Part shown: in pieces, positions 1-5,032 of the stretch
How positions within the stretch are numbered: the stretch's first letter is position 1
Layout: each line of letters begins with the position of its first letter
Assembly: GCA_003140705.1 (NCBI GenBank)
Contig: PLKU01000379.1
Coordinates: forward strand, 15,880 to 20,911
DNA: 5,032 bases
Origin: Acidobacteriaceae bacterium
Lineage (GTDB): Bacteria; Acidobacteriota; Terriglobia; Terriglobales; Acidobacteriaceae
Direction: 5' to 3'
Program-made: the position numbers and the translations under genes
Notes under the pieces: generated by a model
Databases searched by the model: none
Told to the model about the DNA's origin: nothing
Seen by the model: the letters and a program-made list of their open reading frames with translations, nothing else

Positions 1-123
1 TGTGGACGCCCGGCTACTGGGCCTACACGCAGGCCGGATATTCGCAGCCAGGCTATTACTGGGTGCCGGGCGTTTGGGTTCAGGCTCCCTATGAGGGCGC
101 CTTGTGGACGCCCGGCTACTGGG
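1..123 (+). repeat. Direct repeat encoding the WTPGYW motif (21-nt unit at 1-21 and 103-123)
   Basis: The 21 bases at 1-21 recur identically at 103-123, 102 bp apart, which is 34 codons in the same frame. Both encode W-T-P-G-Y-W. The intervening sequence carries a degenerate YYWVPGVW version. This is the DNA signature of the WXXGXW two-copy repeat domain, and more copies may lie to the left of the window. Confidence 0.8.
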
Positions 124-1157
124 GCTACTGGCATCACCATTACCGGTTCTATCGCGGCTACTGGGGTGAGTACATCGGCTTCTACGGCGGAGTTGACTAC
201 GGATTTGGTTACGTCGGCTACGGCTACCAGGGCGGTTACTGGGGTGGCGGGCATTTTAACTACAATCGCTCCGTCAACAACGTGAACATCTCCATTAACC
301 GCAACTTCTACAACCGTTCGGTTAGCGACAACAACAGGGGCGGCGGCCGGGTGAGTTTCAACGGCGGCTCAGGTGGAATTCAGGTCCAGGCGAGGCCCGC
401 GGAATTGGCGGCGATGCGCGCGCCTCATGCTGCGCCGATGAGGGCGCAGATGCAGAACGAGCAAGCGGCAAGCACGAATCGGGCTCAGTTTGCCAGCGTC
501 AACCATGGGCGTCCGGCCAGTCTCGCCGCCAGTCAGCCGCTGGCTGCAGATCGCAACGTCAGGGCTCCAGCAGCGCTGCAGGTGCGCAACCAGGCCGCAG
601 CGCAACAACGCGAGGTGGCCCCGCAACAACAACAGCAGCAGCAACGCCAGGAAGTGCCTCAACAACAGCAGCGCCAGCAGGCGCCGGAACAGCAACAGCG
701 TCAGGCGGTGCCGCAACAACAGCAGCGCCAGCAGGCGCCGGAACAGCAACAGCGTCAGGCGGTGCCTCAACGACAGCAGCCGCGCCAGGCGGTGCAGCAA
801 CAGCAGCAACAACGGCAGGCGGTGCAGCAACAGCAGCAACAACGCCAGGCAGCTCCCGTGCAGCAACAGCGCCAGGAAGTACCCCAACAACAGCAGCGCC
901 AAGCGGCTCCCCAACAGCAACAGCGTCAAGCAGCTCCCCAACAACAGCAGCAACGTCAAGCAGCTCCTCAACAACAGCAGCAGCGTCAGGCGGCTCCACA
1001 ACAGCAGCAACAGCGCCAGGCAGCCCCACAACAGCAACAGCAGCGCCAGGCGGCTCCTCAGCAGCAGCGCCAGGCGGCTCCACAGCCGCAACACCAGGCG
1101 CCGCCTCAACAGCATCCGGCTGCCCCACAGCAGAAAGATGACTCAAAGAAGAAGTAG
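1..1157 (+). CDS. YXWGXW/WXXGXW-repeat protein with long Gln-rich C-terminal tail (5' end outside window)
   Basis: The reading frame is open from base 3 to the TAG at 1155-1157, about 384 residues. The true start and any signal peptide lie left of the window, so the GTG at 63 is internal. The visible N-terminal part has WTPGYW motifs (bases 3-20 and 105-122) around a YYWVPGVWVQAP segment, which matches the WXXGXW repeat family. Next comes a Gly/Tyr/Trp-rich stretch (about 123-255), then an Asn/Arg-rich stretch with NRSVNNVNISINRNF (about 260-330). A linker containing FASVNHGRPA follows (about 489-518). The last part is Gln-rich tandem repeats (603-1133) ending in KDDSKKK. There are no catalytic motifs. 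Related proteins are usually annotated as hypothetical secreted or surface proteins of Acidobacteriota and Proteobacteria. The biochemical role is unknown, and an envelope or extracellular structural role is inference from composition. The gene converges on the minus-strand gene ending at 1204. Confidence 0.85.
   Translation, partial: WTPGYWAYTQAGYSQPGYYWVPGVWVQAPYEGALWTPGYWGYWHHHYRFYRGYWGEYIGFYGGVDYGFGYVGYGYQGGYWGGGHFNYNRSVNNVNISINRNFYNRSVSDNNRGGGRVSFNGGSGGIQVQARPAELAAMRAPHAAPMRAQMQNEQAASTNRAQFASVNHGRPASLAASQPLAADRNVRAPAALQVRNQAAAQQREVAPQQQQQQQRQEVPQQQQRQQAPEQQQRQAVPQQQQRQQAPEQQQRQAVPQRQQPRQAVQQQQQQRQAVQQQQQQRQAAPVQQQRQEVPQQQQRQAAPQQQQRQAAPQQQQQRQAAPQQQQQRQAAPQQQQQRQAAPQQQQQRQAAPQQQRQAAPQPQHQAPPQQHPAAPQQKDDSKKK
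603..1133 (+). repeat. CAG/CAA-rich coding tandem repeat (Q-rich, Ala-Pro-Arg spaced)
   Basis: About 177 codons consist mainly of CAA and CAG (Gln), broken regularly by Arg-Gln-Ala-Ala/Val-Pro. Three repeat classes are visible. A 53-nt block at 660-712 recurs perfectly at 714-766 (period 54 bp, 18 aa). A 30-bp unit encoding QAVQQQQQQR occurs at 786-815 and again from 816, nearly identical. From about 900 to 1080, 9-10 residue units of the form QAAPQQQQQR are similar in protein but differ at synonymous positions. All observed period changes are multiples of three and keep the frame. The mix of perfect and synonymous-diverged copies suggests ongoing slippage or duplication on an older repeat array. 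Confidence 0.9.
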
Positions 1158-1173
1158 GGTCTTGCGGAGTATT

Positions 1174-1213
1174 TGCGCAGTAGTTACGCCAGGCGGCGCG
1201 TAGCTACTGCGCA
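1174..1213. terminator. Strong hairpin between converging genes, possible bidirectional terminator
   Basis: Bases 1174-1188 pair with 1199-1213 as a 15-bp stem (14 Watson-Crick pairs and one G-U) around a 10-nt loop. It lies 16 nt after the + strand gene's stop and includes the stop codon and last codons of the minus-strand gene. There is no clear T-tract on either side (GTCATCACCTTT follows on the + strand, AAATACTCCGC on the minus strand). It is therefore not a classical intrinsic terminator, but its place between convergent stops fits a transcription end or mRNA 3'-end protection. Confidence 0.5.
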
Positions 1214-1791
1214 GTCATCACCTTTACGGCCACGAGGTTGCGCACCCAACGGGCGGGGTGTTTCTCGCCCGTCGCAACCAGCTTGAGCGGCCCTTCGTCT
1301 CCAATGGCCTTACCGTCGATCGCATCGGCCACAATCACGGTTCCGTCGTGCACGTCGGGATTGACTTCCGCCACGGAATACACCGCACCATATCCGTCTG
1401 ACCCTTCGGCTACCAGGTAAAGCCGCAGGTCCTTGCCGTGTGGCTTGTCTGGAACGCCCAACAGCTTGAGCATGTCGAACAGGGGGACGCCGCTGTAAGT
1501 CTGGTTTGCCTTAGCATGTTCATTGAACACGGTGATGGTCTTATGCGGAAGCGACGCGAGTGTTGCAGGGGTCCACTCGCCAGACTTCTTGCCAAAAGTG
1601 ATCCTGAGTGGTCCCGCCGCCGGATGCGCTACGGCCATCTCCTGCTGTATGCGGGATGTGTCCGGCTGGGGCGCTCCGCCGCTCATCGGAACTCCCTGGG
1701 TTTGGTTCGAGCCCGGACTTTGCCCCAAAGCTCCACCCGTCGATAACCCCATCGCCAGCAACGGAACGATCAAATCAATCCTGCCCCGCAT
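1204..1791 (-). CDS. Exported sulfite-oxidase-fold (molybdopterin-binding domain) protein, cysteine-free
   Basis: This is a 195-aa protein. The start is taken at the ATG whose first base is 1791, because AGGAGG (1805-1800) sits 8 nt upstream; the in-frame GTG at 1809 lies upstream of that site and is rejected. Residues 1-23 (MRGRIDLIVPLLAMGLSTGG then ALG) form a Sec-type signal peptide, probably cut before Gln24. There is no Tat twin-arginine and no lipobox. A Pro/Gly/Ser/Gln-rich linker runs to about residue 60. Residues 61-193 resemble the oxidoreductase molybdopterin-binding domain, with PLRITFGKK, a YSGVPLFDMLKLLGVP segment (residues 99-114) like the usual W-S-G-V-P-L motif, then VAEGSDGYGAVYS and HPARWVRNLV. 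The protein has no cysteine, so the Cys that ligates Mo in sulfite oxidase and MsrP is absent. Mo-cofactor binding is therefore doubtful. A periplasmic location is inferred. It is paralogous to, and downstream of, the gene at 1864-2444. Confidence 0.85.
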   Translation of the reverse strand: MRGRIDLIVPLLAMGLSTGGALGQSPGSNQTQGVPMSGGAPQPDTSRIQQEMAVAHPAAGPLRITFGKKSGEWTPATLASLPHKTITVFNEHAKANQTYSGVPLFDMLKLLGVPDKPHGKDLRLYLVAEGSDGYGAVYSVAEVNPDVHDGTVIVADAIDGKAIGDEGPLKLVATGEKHPARWVRNLVAVKVMTAQ

Positions 1792-1863
1792 GAAGGATTC
1801 CTCCTGCACTCCATCGTAATACGCTCTGACAATCGATTCGGGAGCAAAGCACAGGGCGCACCC
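1792..1863 (-). other. 72-bp spacer between the tandem paralogs
   Basis: Apart from the ribosome binding site next to the downstream gene, I see no convincing -35/-10 pair on the minus strand and no terminator-like stem with a T-tract. This leaves open that the two genes are co-transcribed from upstream of 2444, but a weak promoter cannot be excluded by eye. Confidence 0.35.
1800..1805 (-). promoter_or_regulatory. Perfect Shine-Dalgarno AGGAGG deciding the start at 1791
   Basis: AGGAGG on the minus strand is 8 nt from the ATG at 1791. The alternative GTG at 1809 begins just before this motif and would make it coding. The site settles the start and lets the signal peptide begin with the typical M-R-G-R. 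Confidence 0.8.
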
Positions 1864-2444
1864 CTACTGCGCAGCAAACACATGAATCGCAACCAGGCTG
1901 TGTACCCAGCGCGCGGGATGCCTTTCCCCGGTGGCGATAAGTTCCAGGGGGCCGGTGTCCGCAACACCTTTCCCATTCATCGCGTCGGCCACAATCACGG
2001 TGGCGTCATGGACGTCTGGGTTCACCTCGGCCACGGAGTAAACCGCCCGGTACCCGTTGCCCCCTCCGCCACGAGGTGGAGCCTCAGGTCCTTGCCATGC
2101 GGCTTGTCTGGCACGCCCAGCCGCGTCAGCAGATCCATCAGTACCACTCCTGAGTAGGTTTGGTTCACTTTGGCGTGCTCGTTGAAAACAGTGATCGTTG
2201 TGTGCGGCAGCGCGGCAAGGGTCGCCGGTGTCCACTCGGCGGACTTCTTGCCAAAAGTCACCTTCAGCGGTCCGATAGCCGCCATATTGTCGGCCATTGC
2301 CCGCTGCAGCGGGTCGCTCTTTGGTCCGGGTGCGCCACTATTCGGGGGCGGCCCTTCCATGGCGCCCGGCATTTGCCCAAAAGCGCCAGCTGATGCCAGA
2401 CCCAACGCCAACGCCAAAGCCAATTTCTCAACCCTGGCTCTCAT
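1864..2444 (-). pseudogene. Frameshifted paralog of the sulfite-oxidase-fold exported protein
   Basis: The start is the ATG whose first base is 2444, with AAAGGA (2456-2451) 6 nt upstream. Residues 1-23 form a signal peptide (MRARVEKLALALALGLASAG then AFG). A short Pro/Gly linker and the same domain as the neighbour follow (PLKVTFGKKSAEWTP, NEHAKVNQTYSGVVL, LGVPDKPHGKDLRL). The frame is lost after LVAEG near codon 128, at the run of five C's on the + strand (2060-2064), and then reads 12 unrelated residues to a stop at 2022. Adding one C restores GGNGYRAVYSVAEVNPDVHD through HPARWVHSLVAIHVFAAQ to the TAG at 1864. That gives a 193-aa protein aligned end to end with the 195-aa neighbour. The lesion is either a real single-base deletion, a homopolymer sequencing error, or less likely slippage. 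As in the neighbour, no Cys appears in the restored protein. Conservation beyond the lesion implies it is recent or artefactual. Confidence 0.8.
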
Positions 2445-2450
2445 GCAGAA

Positions 2451-2456
2451 TCCTTT
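2451..2456 (-). promoter_or_regulatory. Shine-Dalgarno AAAGGA for the frameshifted paralog
   Basis: AAAGGA on the minus strand lies 6 nt before the ATG at 2444. It supports that start over any of the longer upstream in-frame starts, which would run antisense through nuoI. Confidence 0.65.
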
Positions 2457-2468
2457 CGCAAACCATCG

Positions 2469-2474
2469 TATACT
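2469..2474 (+). promoter_or_regulatory. -10-like TATACT immediately upstream of nuoI
   Basis: TATACT matches the sigma70 -10 consensus at five of six positions. Its last base is 6 nt from the nuoI ATG, so the expected transcription start falls on or next to base 2481, the A of the ATG. No good -35 is seen 17 bp upstream (CAGAAT). The surrounding GTATAC is a palindrome, so the site could also contribute to a minus-strand promoter. Confidence 0.4.
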
Positions 2475-2480
2475 GACTTC

Positions 2481-2951
2481 ATGTCGATCGTGCGCAACAT
2501 CGCCGGCGTAGTCAAGGGCATGAGTATCACCTTCGGGGAGATGCTTGAACCTTCGCAGGTAGAGAACTATCCTGACGGCAAAGGCCCCTTGCGCGGAGCC
2601 GTATTCGAGCAGCGCTTTCGCGGCGCCCACGTCTTGCAGCGCGACGAAAACGGCCTGGAAAAGTGCGTCGCCTGCTTCCTCTGCGCCGCCGCCTGCCCCT
2701 CGAATTGCATCTTCATCGTGGCGGATGAAAACACTGAGGAGAAACGCTTCTCCTCCTCCGAGCGCTACGCCAAGGTGTACAACATCGACTACAACCGCTG
2801 CATCTTCTGCGGCTACTGCGTTGAAGCCTGCCCTACCGACGCCATCACGCACGGCCACGGATTCGAACTCGCCACCCTAAATGCCACCAACCTCGTCATG
2901 CGCAAAGAAGACATGCTGGTGCCGGTGGCCTCGCTTACCGCAGCGAAATAG
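2481..2951 (+). CDS. nuoI: NADH-quinone oxidoreductase subunit I (NuoI), 2x[4Fe-4S] ferredoxin-like
   Basis: This 156-aa protein is the TYKY/NuoI subunit of complex I. It carries clusters N6a and N6b in the peripheral arm and passes electrons towards the quinone site on the cytoplasmic side of the membrane. Two ferredoxin motifs are complete: CVACFLCAAACP (Cys62, 65, 68, 72) and CIFCGYCVEACP (Cys107, 110, 113, 117). By family rule Cys62/65/68/117 bind one cluster and Cys72/107/110/113 the other. The N-terminal IVRNIAGVVKGMSITFGEML fits the amphipathic helix of the family, so the ATG at 2481 is preferred to Met14 (2520). The C-terminus is shorter than the 180-aa E. coli NuoI, ending soon after MRKEDMLVP. 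No clear Shine-Dalgarno is present. No other nuo genes flank it within the window; metH lies downstream. It could serve the main complex I from a detached locus or be an extra copy. Confidence 0.93.
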   Translation: MSIVRNIAGVVKGMSITFGEMLEPSQVENYPDGKGPLRGAVFEQRFRGAHVLQRDENGLEKCVACFLCAAACPSNCIFIVADENTEEKRFSSSERYAKVYNIDYNRCIFCGYCVEACPTDAITHGHGFELATLNATNLVMRKEDMLVPVASLTAAK

Positions 2952-3138
2952 GCCGCCGGCGCTCCCCTCCACGAACCGGAAGCTTTGGCCTGCACCGGGC
3001 AACCATCTATGCTGATAAAGGGTTGAATCGCCGATCAGCGGCGGCTTGTCAGGTGCACAACCTTGGCGGATTTTCATCAGAATTGTTTTCACGCGTGGTC
3101 ATGCTGAACAGCGCCACGCTTAAGACCACCAGAGAATT
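2952..3138 (+). other. nuoI-metH intergenic region with candidate metH leader
   Basis: This is 187 bp without a gene. It holds a possible promoter (2985-3013) and two small stems: 3029-3033 with 3039-3043 (CGCCG/CGGCG, loop ATCAG), and 3093-3098 with 3114-3119 (GCGTGG/CCACGC, with an inner GCT/AGC). I looked for the cobalamin B12 box, SAM-I/II and SAH riboswitch cores by eye and did not recognise any. The sequence just before the metH start (CAGAGAATT) is only a weak ribosome binding site. Confidence 0.4.
2985..3013 (+). promoter_or_regulatory. Candidate sigma70-type promoter for the split metH genes
   Basis: TTGGCC (2985-2990) and TATGCT (3008-3013) each match the consensus at four of six positions and are 17 bp apart. 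This predicts a start near 3020 and a leader of about 120 nt before the ATG at 3139. Such matches are common by chance, so support is modest. Confidence 0.3.
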
Positions 3139-4239
3139 ATGACGATAGCCCATCAACATCCGCTGCAGGAAATCCTCGAAAGTCGAATCGCCATCATCGA
3201 TGGAGCGATGGGCACCACCATCCGCAACTACGGTATGAAGGAAGCGGACATCCGCGGCGAGCGCTTCAGGAACTCCACCAAGGACCTGCTCAACGATGGT
3301 GATCTCTTCTCCCTTACTCAGCCGGAGATGATCTGCGACATTCATCGCCGGTTTCTTGACGCCGGGGCGGACATCATTGAGACCAACACCTTCGGCGCCA
3401 CCAGCATCACGCAGAGCGAATTCTTCGTCGACGATCCCCGCGAGCACGGCGGCCGCAAGGATCCAGCGTTCTACCAGAAGATCATAGAGGACCCGTTTCT
3501 CAACGATCTAGCCTGGGAAATCAACGAGCAATCGGCTCGGCAGTGCCATCAAATGGCTGATCGCGCGGCCAATGAGAGCGCGCGACCACGCTTCGTGGCT
3601 GGAGCCATGGGGCCGTTGACCGTGTCTCTCTCGAACTCGCCCGATGCCGATGATGCAGGCTTCCGCGTCGTCACCTTCGACCAGGTCAAGACCGCCTACG
3701 TCCAGCAGGCTCGCGCCCTCATTGCCGGCGGAGTTGACCTGCTTCTGGTGGAAACCATCTTCGACTCGCTCAATGCCAAGGCCGCCCTGGTTGCCATTCG
3801 CGAGGTTTTTGACGAGGACAAGAAAGTTTTGCCAGTGATGATCTCCGCGGCAGTTGGCCGTGGCGGCGAAACCATGATCTCTGCCCAAACCATCGAGGCC
3901 TTCTGGAACGCGGTGCAGCATGTCAAGCCGTTGTCCGTAGGGCTCAACTGCTCACTCGGCCCCGATCTTATGTATCCGTTTCTTGAGGAGCTCTCACAAA
4001 AGGCGAACGTCGCAATCTCTTGCTATCCGAACGCCGGTCTGCCTAACCCGCTCTCCGAGACTGGTTTCGATCTCGGCCCCGGCGACATGGCCCGCTACCT
4101 AGGCGAGTTTGCGCGCGCCGGCCTGATCAACATTGCCGGTGGCTGCTGCGGCAACACTCCGGAGCACATTGCGGCCATTGCCAAAGCGCTTGAAGGCCTG
4201 CCTCCGCGCAAGCTGCGCCACGAAGAAGGCGGAGCATGA
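3139..4239 (+). CDS. metH: Methionine synthase, homocysteine-binding (Zn) domain as a separate subunit
   Basis: This 366-aa protein corresponds to the N-terminal homocysteine S-methyltransferase domain of cobalamin-dependent methionine synthase, which is about 350 residues of the roughly 1,230-aa E. coli MetH. The (beta/alpha)8 domain activates homocysteine as a zinc thiolate and accepts methyl from methylcobalamin. The motifs are IDGAMGTTI (19-27), [10 protein letters not shown] (81-90), [20 protein letters not shown] (153-172), [16 protein letters not shown] (201-216), GLNCSLGP (268-275) and [14 protein letters not shown] (334-347). The zinc ligands are Cys271, Cys336 and Cys337. An acidic/basic insert (about residues 97-123, [16 protein letters not shown] onward) is longer than in E. 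coli. The gene stops within an ATGA that is also the start of the next gene, so the subunits are probably translationally coupled and form one enzyme. A stand-alone methyltransferase using another donor (for example S-methylmethionine) is less likely given the partner. Confidence 0.92.
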   Translation: MTIAHQHPLQEILESRIAIIDGAMGTTIRNYGMKEADIRGERFRNSTKDLLNDGDLFSLTQPEMICDIHRRFLDAGADIIETNTFGATSITQSEFFVDDPREHGGRKDPAFYQKIIEDPFLNDLAWEINEQSARQCHQMADRAANESARPRFVAGAMGPLTVSLSNSPDADDAGFRVVTFDQVKTAYVQQARALIAGGVDLLLVETIFDSLNAKAALVAIREVFDEDKKVLPVMISAAVGRGGETMISAQTIEAFWNAVQHVKPLSVGLNCSLGPDLMYPFLEELSQKANVAISCYPNAGLPNPLSETGFDLGPGDMARYLGEFARAGLINIAGGCCGNTPEHIAAIAKALEGLPPRKLRHEEGGA

Positions 4240-5032
4240 CAACGCCGATTGAGACCAAGCCTCTGCGCCTCTCGGGATCGCAGCCCTTCACCCAGCAGCC
4301 CGGGGTCTACATCATCATCGGTGAGCGGACCAATGTCGCCGGTTCGCCCAAGTTCGCCAAGCTGGTCAAGCAGGGCAAGTACGAAGAAGCGGTCAGCGTC
4401 GCCCGCCAGCAAGTTGAGAACGGGGCCAATGTCATCGACATCTGCATGGACGAGGGCATGATCGATGGTGTCGCCGCCATGACGCGGTTCCTGCAGTTGC
4501 TGGCCAGCGAGCCTGAAGTCGCCAAGGTCCCTTTCATGGTCGATTCTTCAAAATGGGAAGTCATCGAGGCCGGCCTCAAGTGCCTTCAGGGCAAGGGCAT
4601 TGTCAATTCCATCTCGCTCAAAGAGGGCGAAGAGAAATTCCGCAAGCACGCATCGACTGTCCTCAAGTACGGGGCCTCCGCAGTGGTGATGGCCTTCGAC
4701 GAGCAGGGGCAGGCCGCCACCTACGACGAGAAAATCCGCATCTGCGAGCGTGCTTACAAGCTCCTCGTCAACGATGTCGGCTTTCCCCCGGAAGACATTA
4801 TCTTCGATCCCAACATCCTCACCGTGGCCACCGGTATGGAGGAGCATAACAACTACGCCGTGGACTTTATCAATGCCACGCGCTGGATCAAAGCCAACCT
4901 CCCGCATGCCAAGGTCTCAGGTGGAGTCTCCAACGTTTCGTTCAGCTTCAGAGGCAACAACAAGGTACGCGAAGCCATGCACTCCGCCTTTCTTTATCAC
5001 GCCATTGCCGCGGGCATGGACATGGGCATCGT
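4236..5032 (+). CDS. metH: Methionine synthase, methyltetrahydrofolate-binding part (3' end outside window)
   Basis: The frame opens at the ATG at 4236, which overlaps the preceding TGA by 4 nt (ATGA), with AAGG and GGAG just upstream. It is open for 265 full codons to the window edge. The pterin-binding TIM-barrel of MetH is clear: [18 protein letters not shown] (26-43), [14 protein letters not shown] (65-78), [18 protein letters not shown] (99-116), [17 protein letters not shown] (119-135), [11 protein letters not shown] (150-160), [20 protein letters not shown] (188-207) and [15 protein letters not shown] (228-242). This domain binds 5-methyl-THF and methylates cob(I)alamin. The cap and cobalamin-binding domains, and perhaps the AdoMet reactivation domain, should follow to the right. 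Residue 70 is Cys where E. coli and human MetH have Asn in the D-I/V-N-M-D-E/D motif. It works with the upstream homocysteine subunit. Confidence 0.93.
   Translation, partial: MTTPIETKPLRLSGSQPFTQQPGVYIIIGERTNVAGSPKFAKLVKQGKYEEAVSVARQQVENGANVIDICMDEGMIDGVAAMTRFLQLLASEPEVAKVPFMVDSSKWEVIEAGLKCLQGKGIVNSISLKEGEEKFRKHASTVLKYGASAVVMAFDEQGQAATYDEKIRICERAYKLLVNDVGFPPEDIIFDPNILTVATGMEEHNNYAVDFINATRWIKANLPHAKVSGGVSNVSFSFRGNNKVREAMHSAFLYHAIAAGMDMGI

Noticed and set aside
63..65. GTG at 63 as the start of the WXXGXW protein
   Set aside because: The frame is open to the left edge, and the repeat motif WTPGYW already occurs at bases 3-20. No signal peptide follows the GTG.
600..1080. CRISPR-like array because of the 30-bp periodic repeats
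   Set aside because: There are no unique spacers between repeats; units abut, differ at synonymous codons and stay in frame in a protein gene.
369..1146. Long open frames on the minus strand and in another plus frame (490-1203) across the Gln-rich repeats
   Set aside because: CAG/CAA repeats read in other frames give Leu-, Ala/Val- or Ser/Asn-rich runs without stops. The proteins are pure low complexity, and the + strand frame from base 3 has a recognisable domain.
2022..2444. Programmed frameshifting to make two products from the paralog gene
   Set aside because: The slip site is a plain G5 run without a clear heptamer or stimulatory stem, and the intact neighbour has no such site. Deletion or sequencing error is simpler, though it is kept as a minor option in the findings.
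2445..2858. Upstream extension of the frameshifted minus-strand gene through the nuoI region (from 2858)
   Set aside because: It is antisense to a clearly coding nuoI. The signal peptide and AAAGGA ribosome site place the start at 2444.
3049..3447. Minus-strand open frame across the metH start, and another at 3508-3921
   Set aside because: They lie opposite conserved homocysteine-domain codons and show no recognisable domain.
4548..4907. Minus-strand open frame of about 119 codons and a + strand frame at 4553-4849 within metH
   Set aside because: Both are shadows of the conserved folate-domain frame, which has unmistakable family motifs throughout.

Overview
The window most resembles a member of the Acidobacteriota (Terriglobia, Koribacter-like). 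This is judged from moderately high GC, the style of the NuoI and MetH proteins, and a WXXGXW/YXWGXW-repeat secreted protein followed by a long Q/R-rich tail. The assignment rests on remembered family resemblance; no database search was made.

Layout, left to right. (1) Bases 1-1157, + strand: the 3' part of a gene for a probably exported protein. It has WTPGYW repeats, a Gly/Tyr/Trp/Asn-rich middle and about 180 residues of Gln-rich tandem repeats. (2) Bases 1204-2444, - strand: two tandem paralogous genes for small exported proteins with the oxidoreductase molybdopterin-binding (sulfite-oxidase-like) fold. The downstream copy (1204-1791) is intact. The upstream copy (1864-2444) has a one-base frameshift in a run of five C's. 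A strong hairpin lies where genes 1 and 2 converge. (3) Bases 2481-2951, + strand: a stand-alone NuoI-type 2x[4Fe-4S] complex I subunit. It diverges from the frameshifted gene across only 36 bp and has a -10-like TATACT placed so that the mRNA could be leaderless. (4) Bases 3139-5032, + strand: a split cobalamin-dependent methionine synthase. The homocysteine/zinc domain is a separate 366-aa polypeptide. It overlaps by 4 nt (ATGA) the gene for the methyltetrahydrofolate-binding part, which runs off the right edge.

How the genes relate. The two metH pieces clearly form one functional unit, transferring a methyl group from methyl-THF to homocysteine via cobalamin. The two minus-strand paralogs may be one transcript (72-nt gap). 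No common pathway links NuoI, the exported molybdopterin-fold proteins and MetH. The arrangement looks like ordinary chromosomal neighbourhood, not a defence or mobile island. I found no tRNA, rRNA, CRISPR array, insertion sequence or recognisable riboswitch.

I did not find a clearly new biological system. The observations most worth following are the split MetH with a Cys in its pterin-site motif, the cysteine-free molybdopterin-fold pair with one frameshifted member, and the repeat-expanding Q/R tail.
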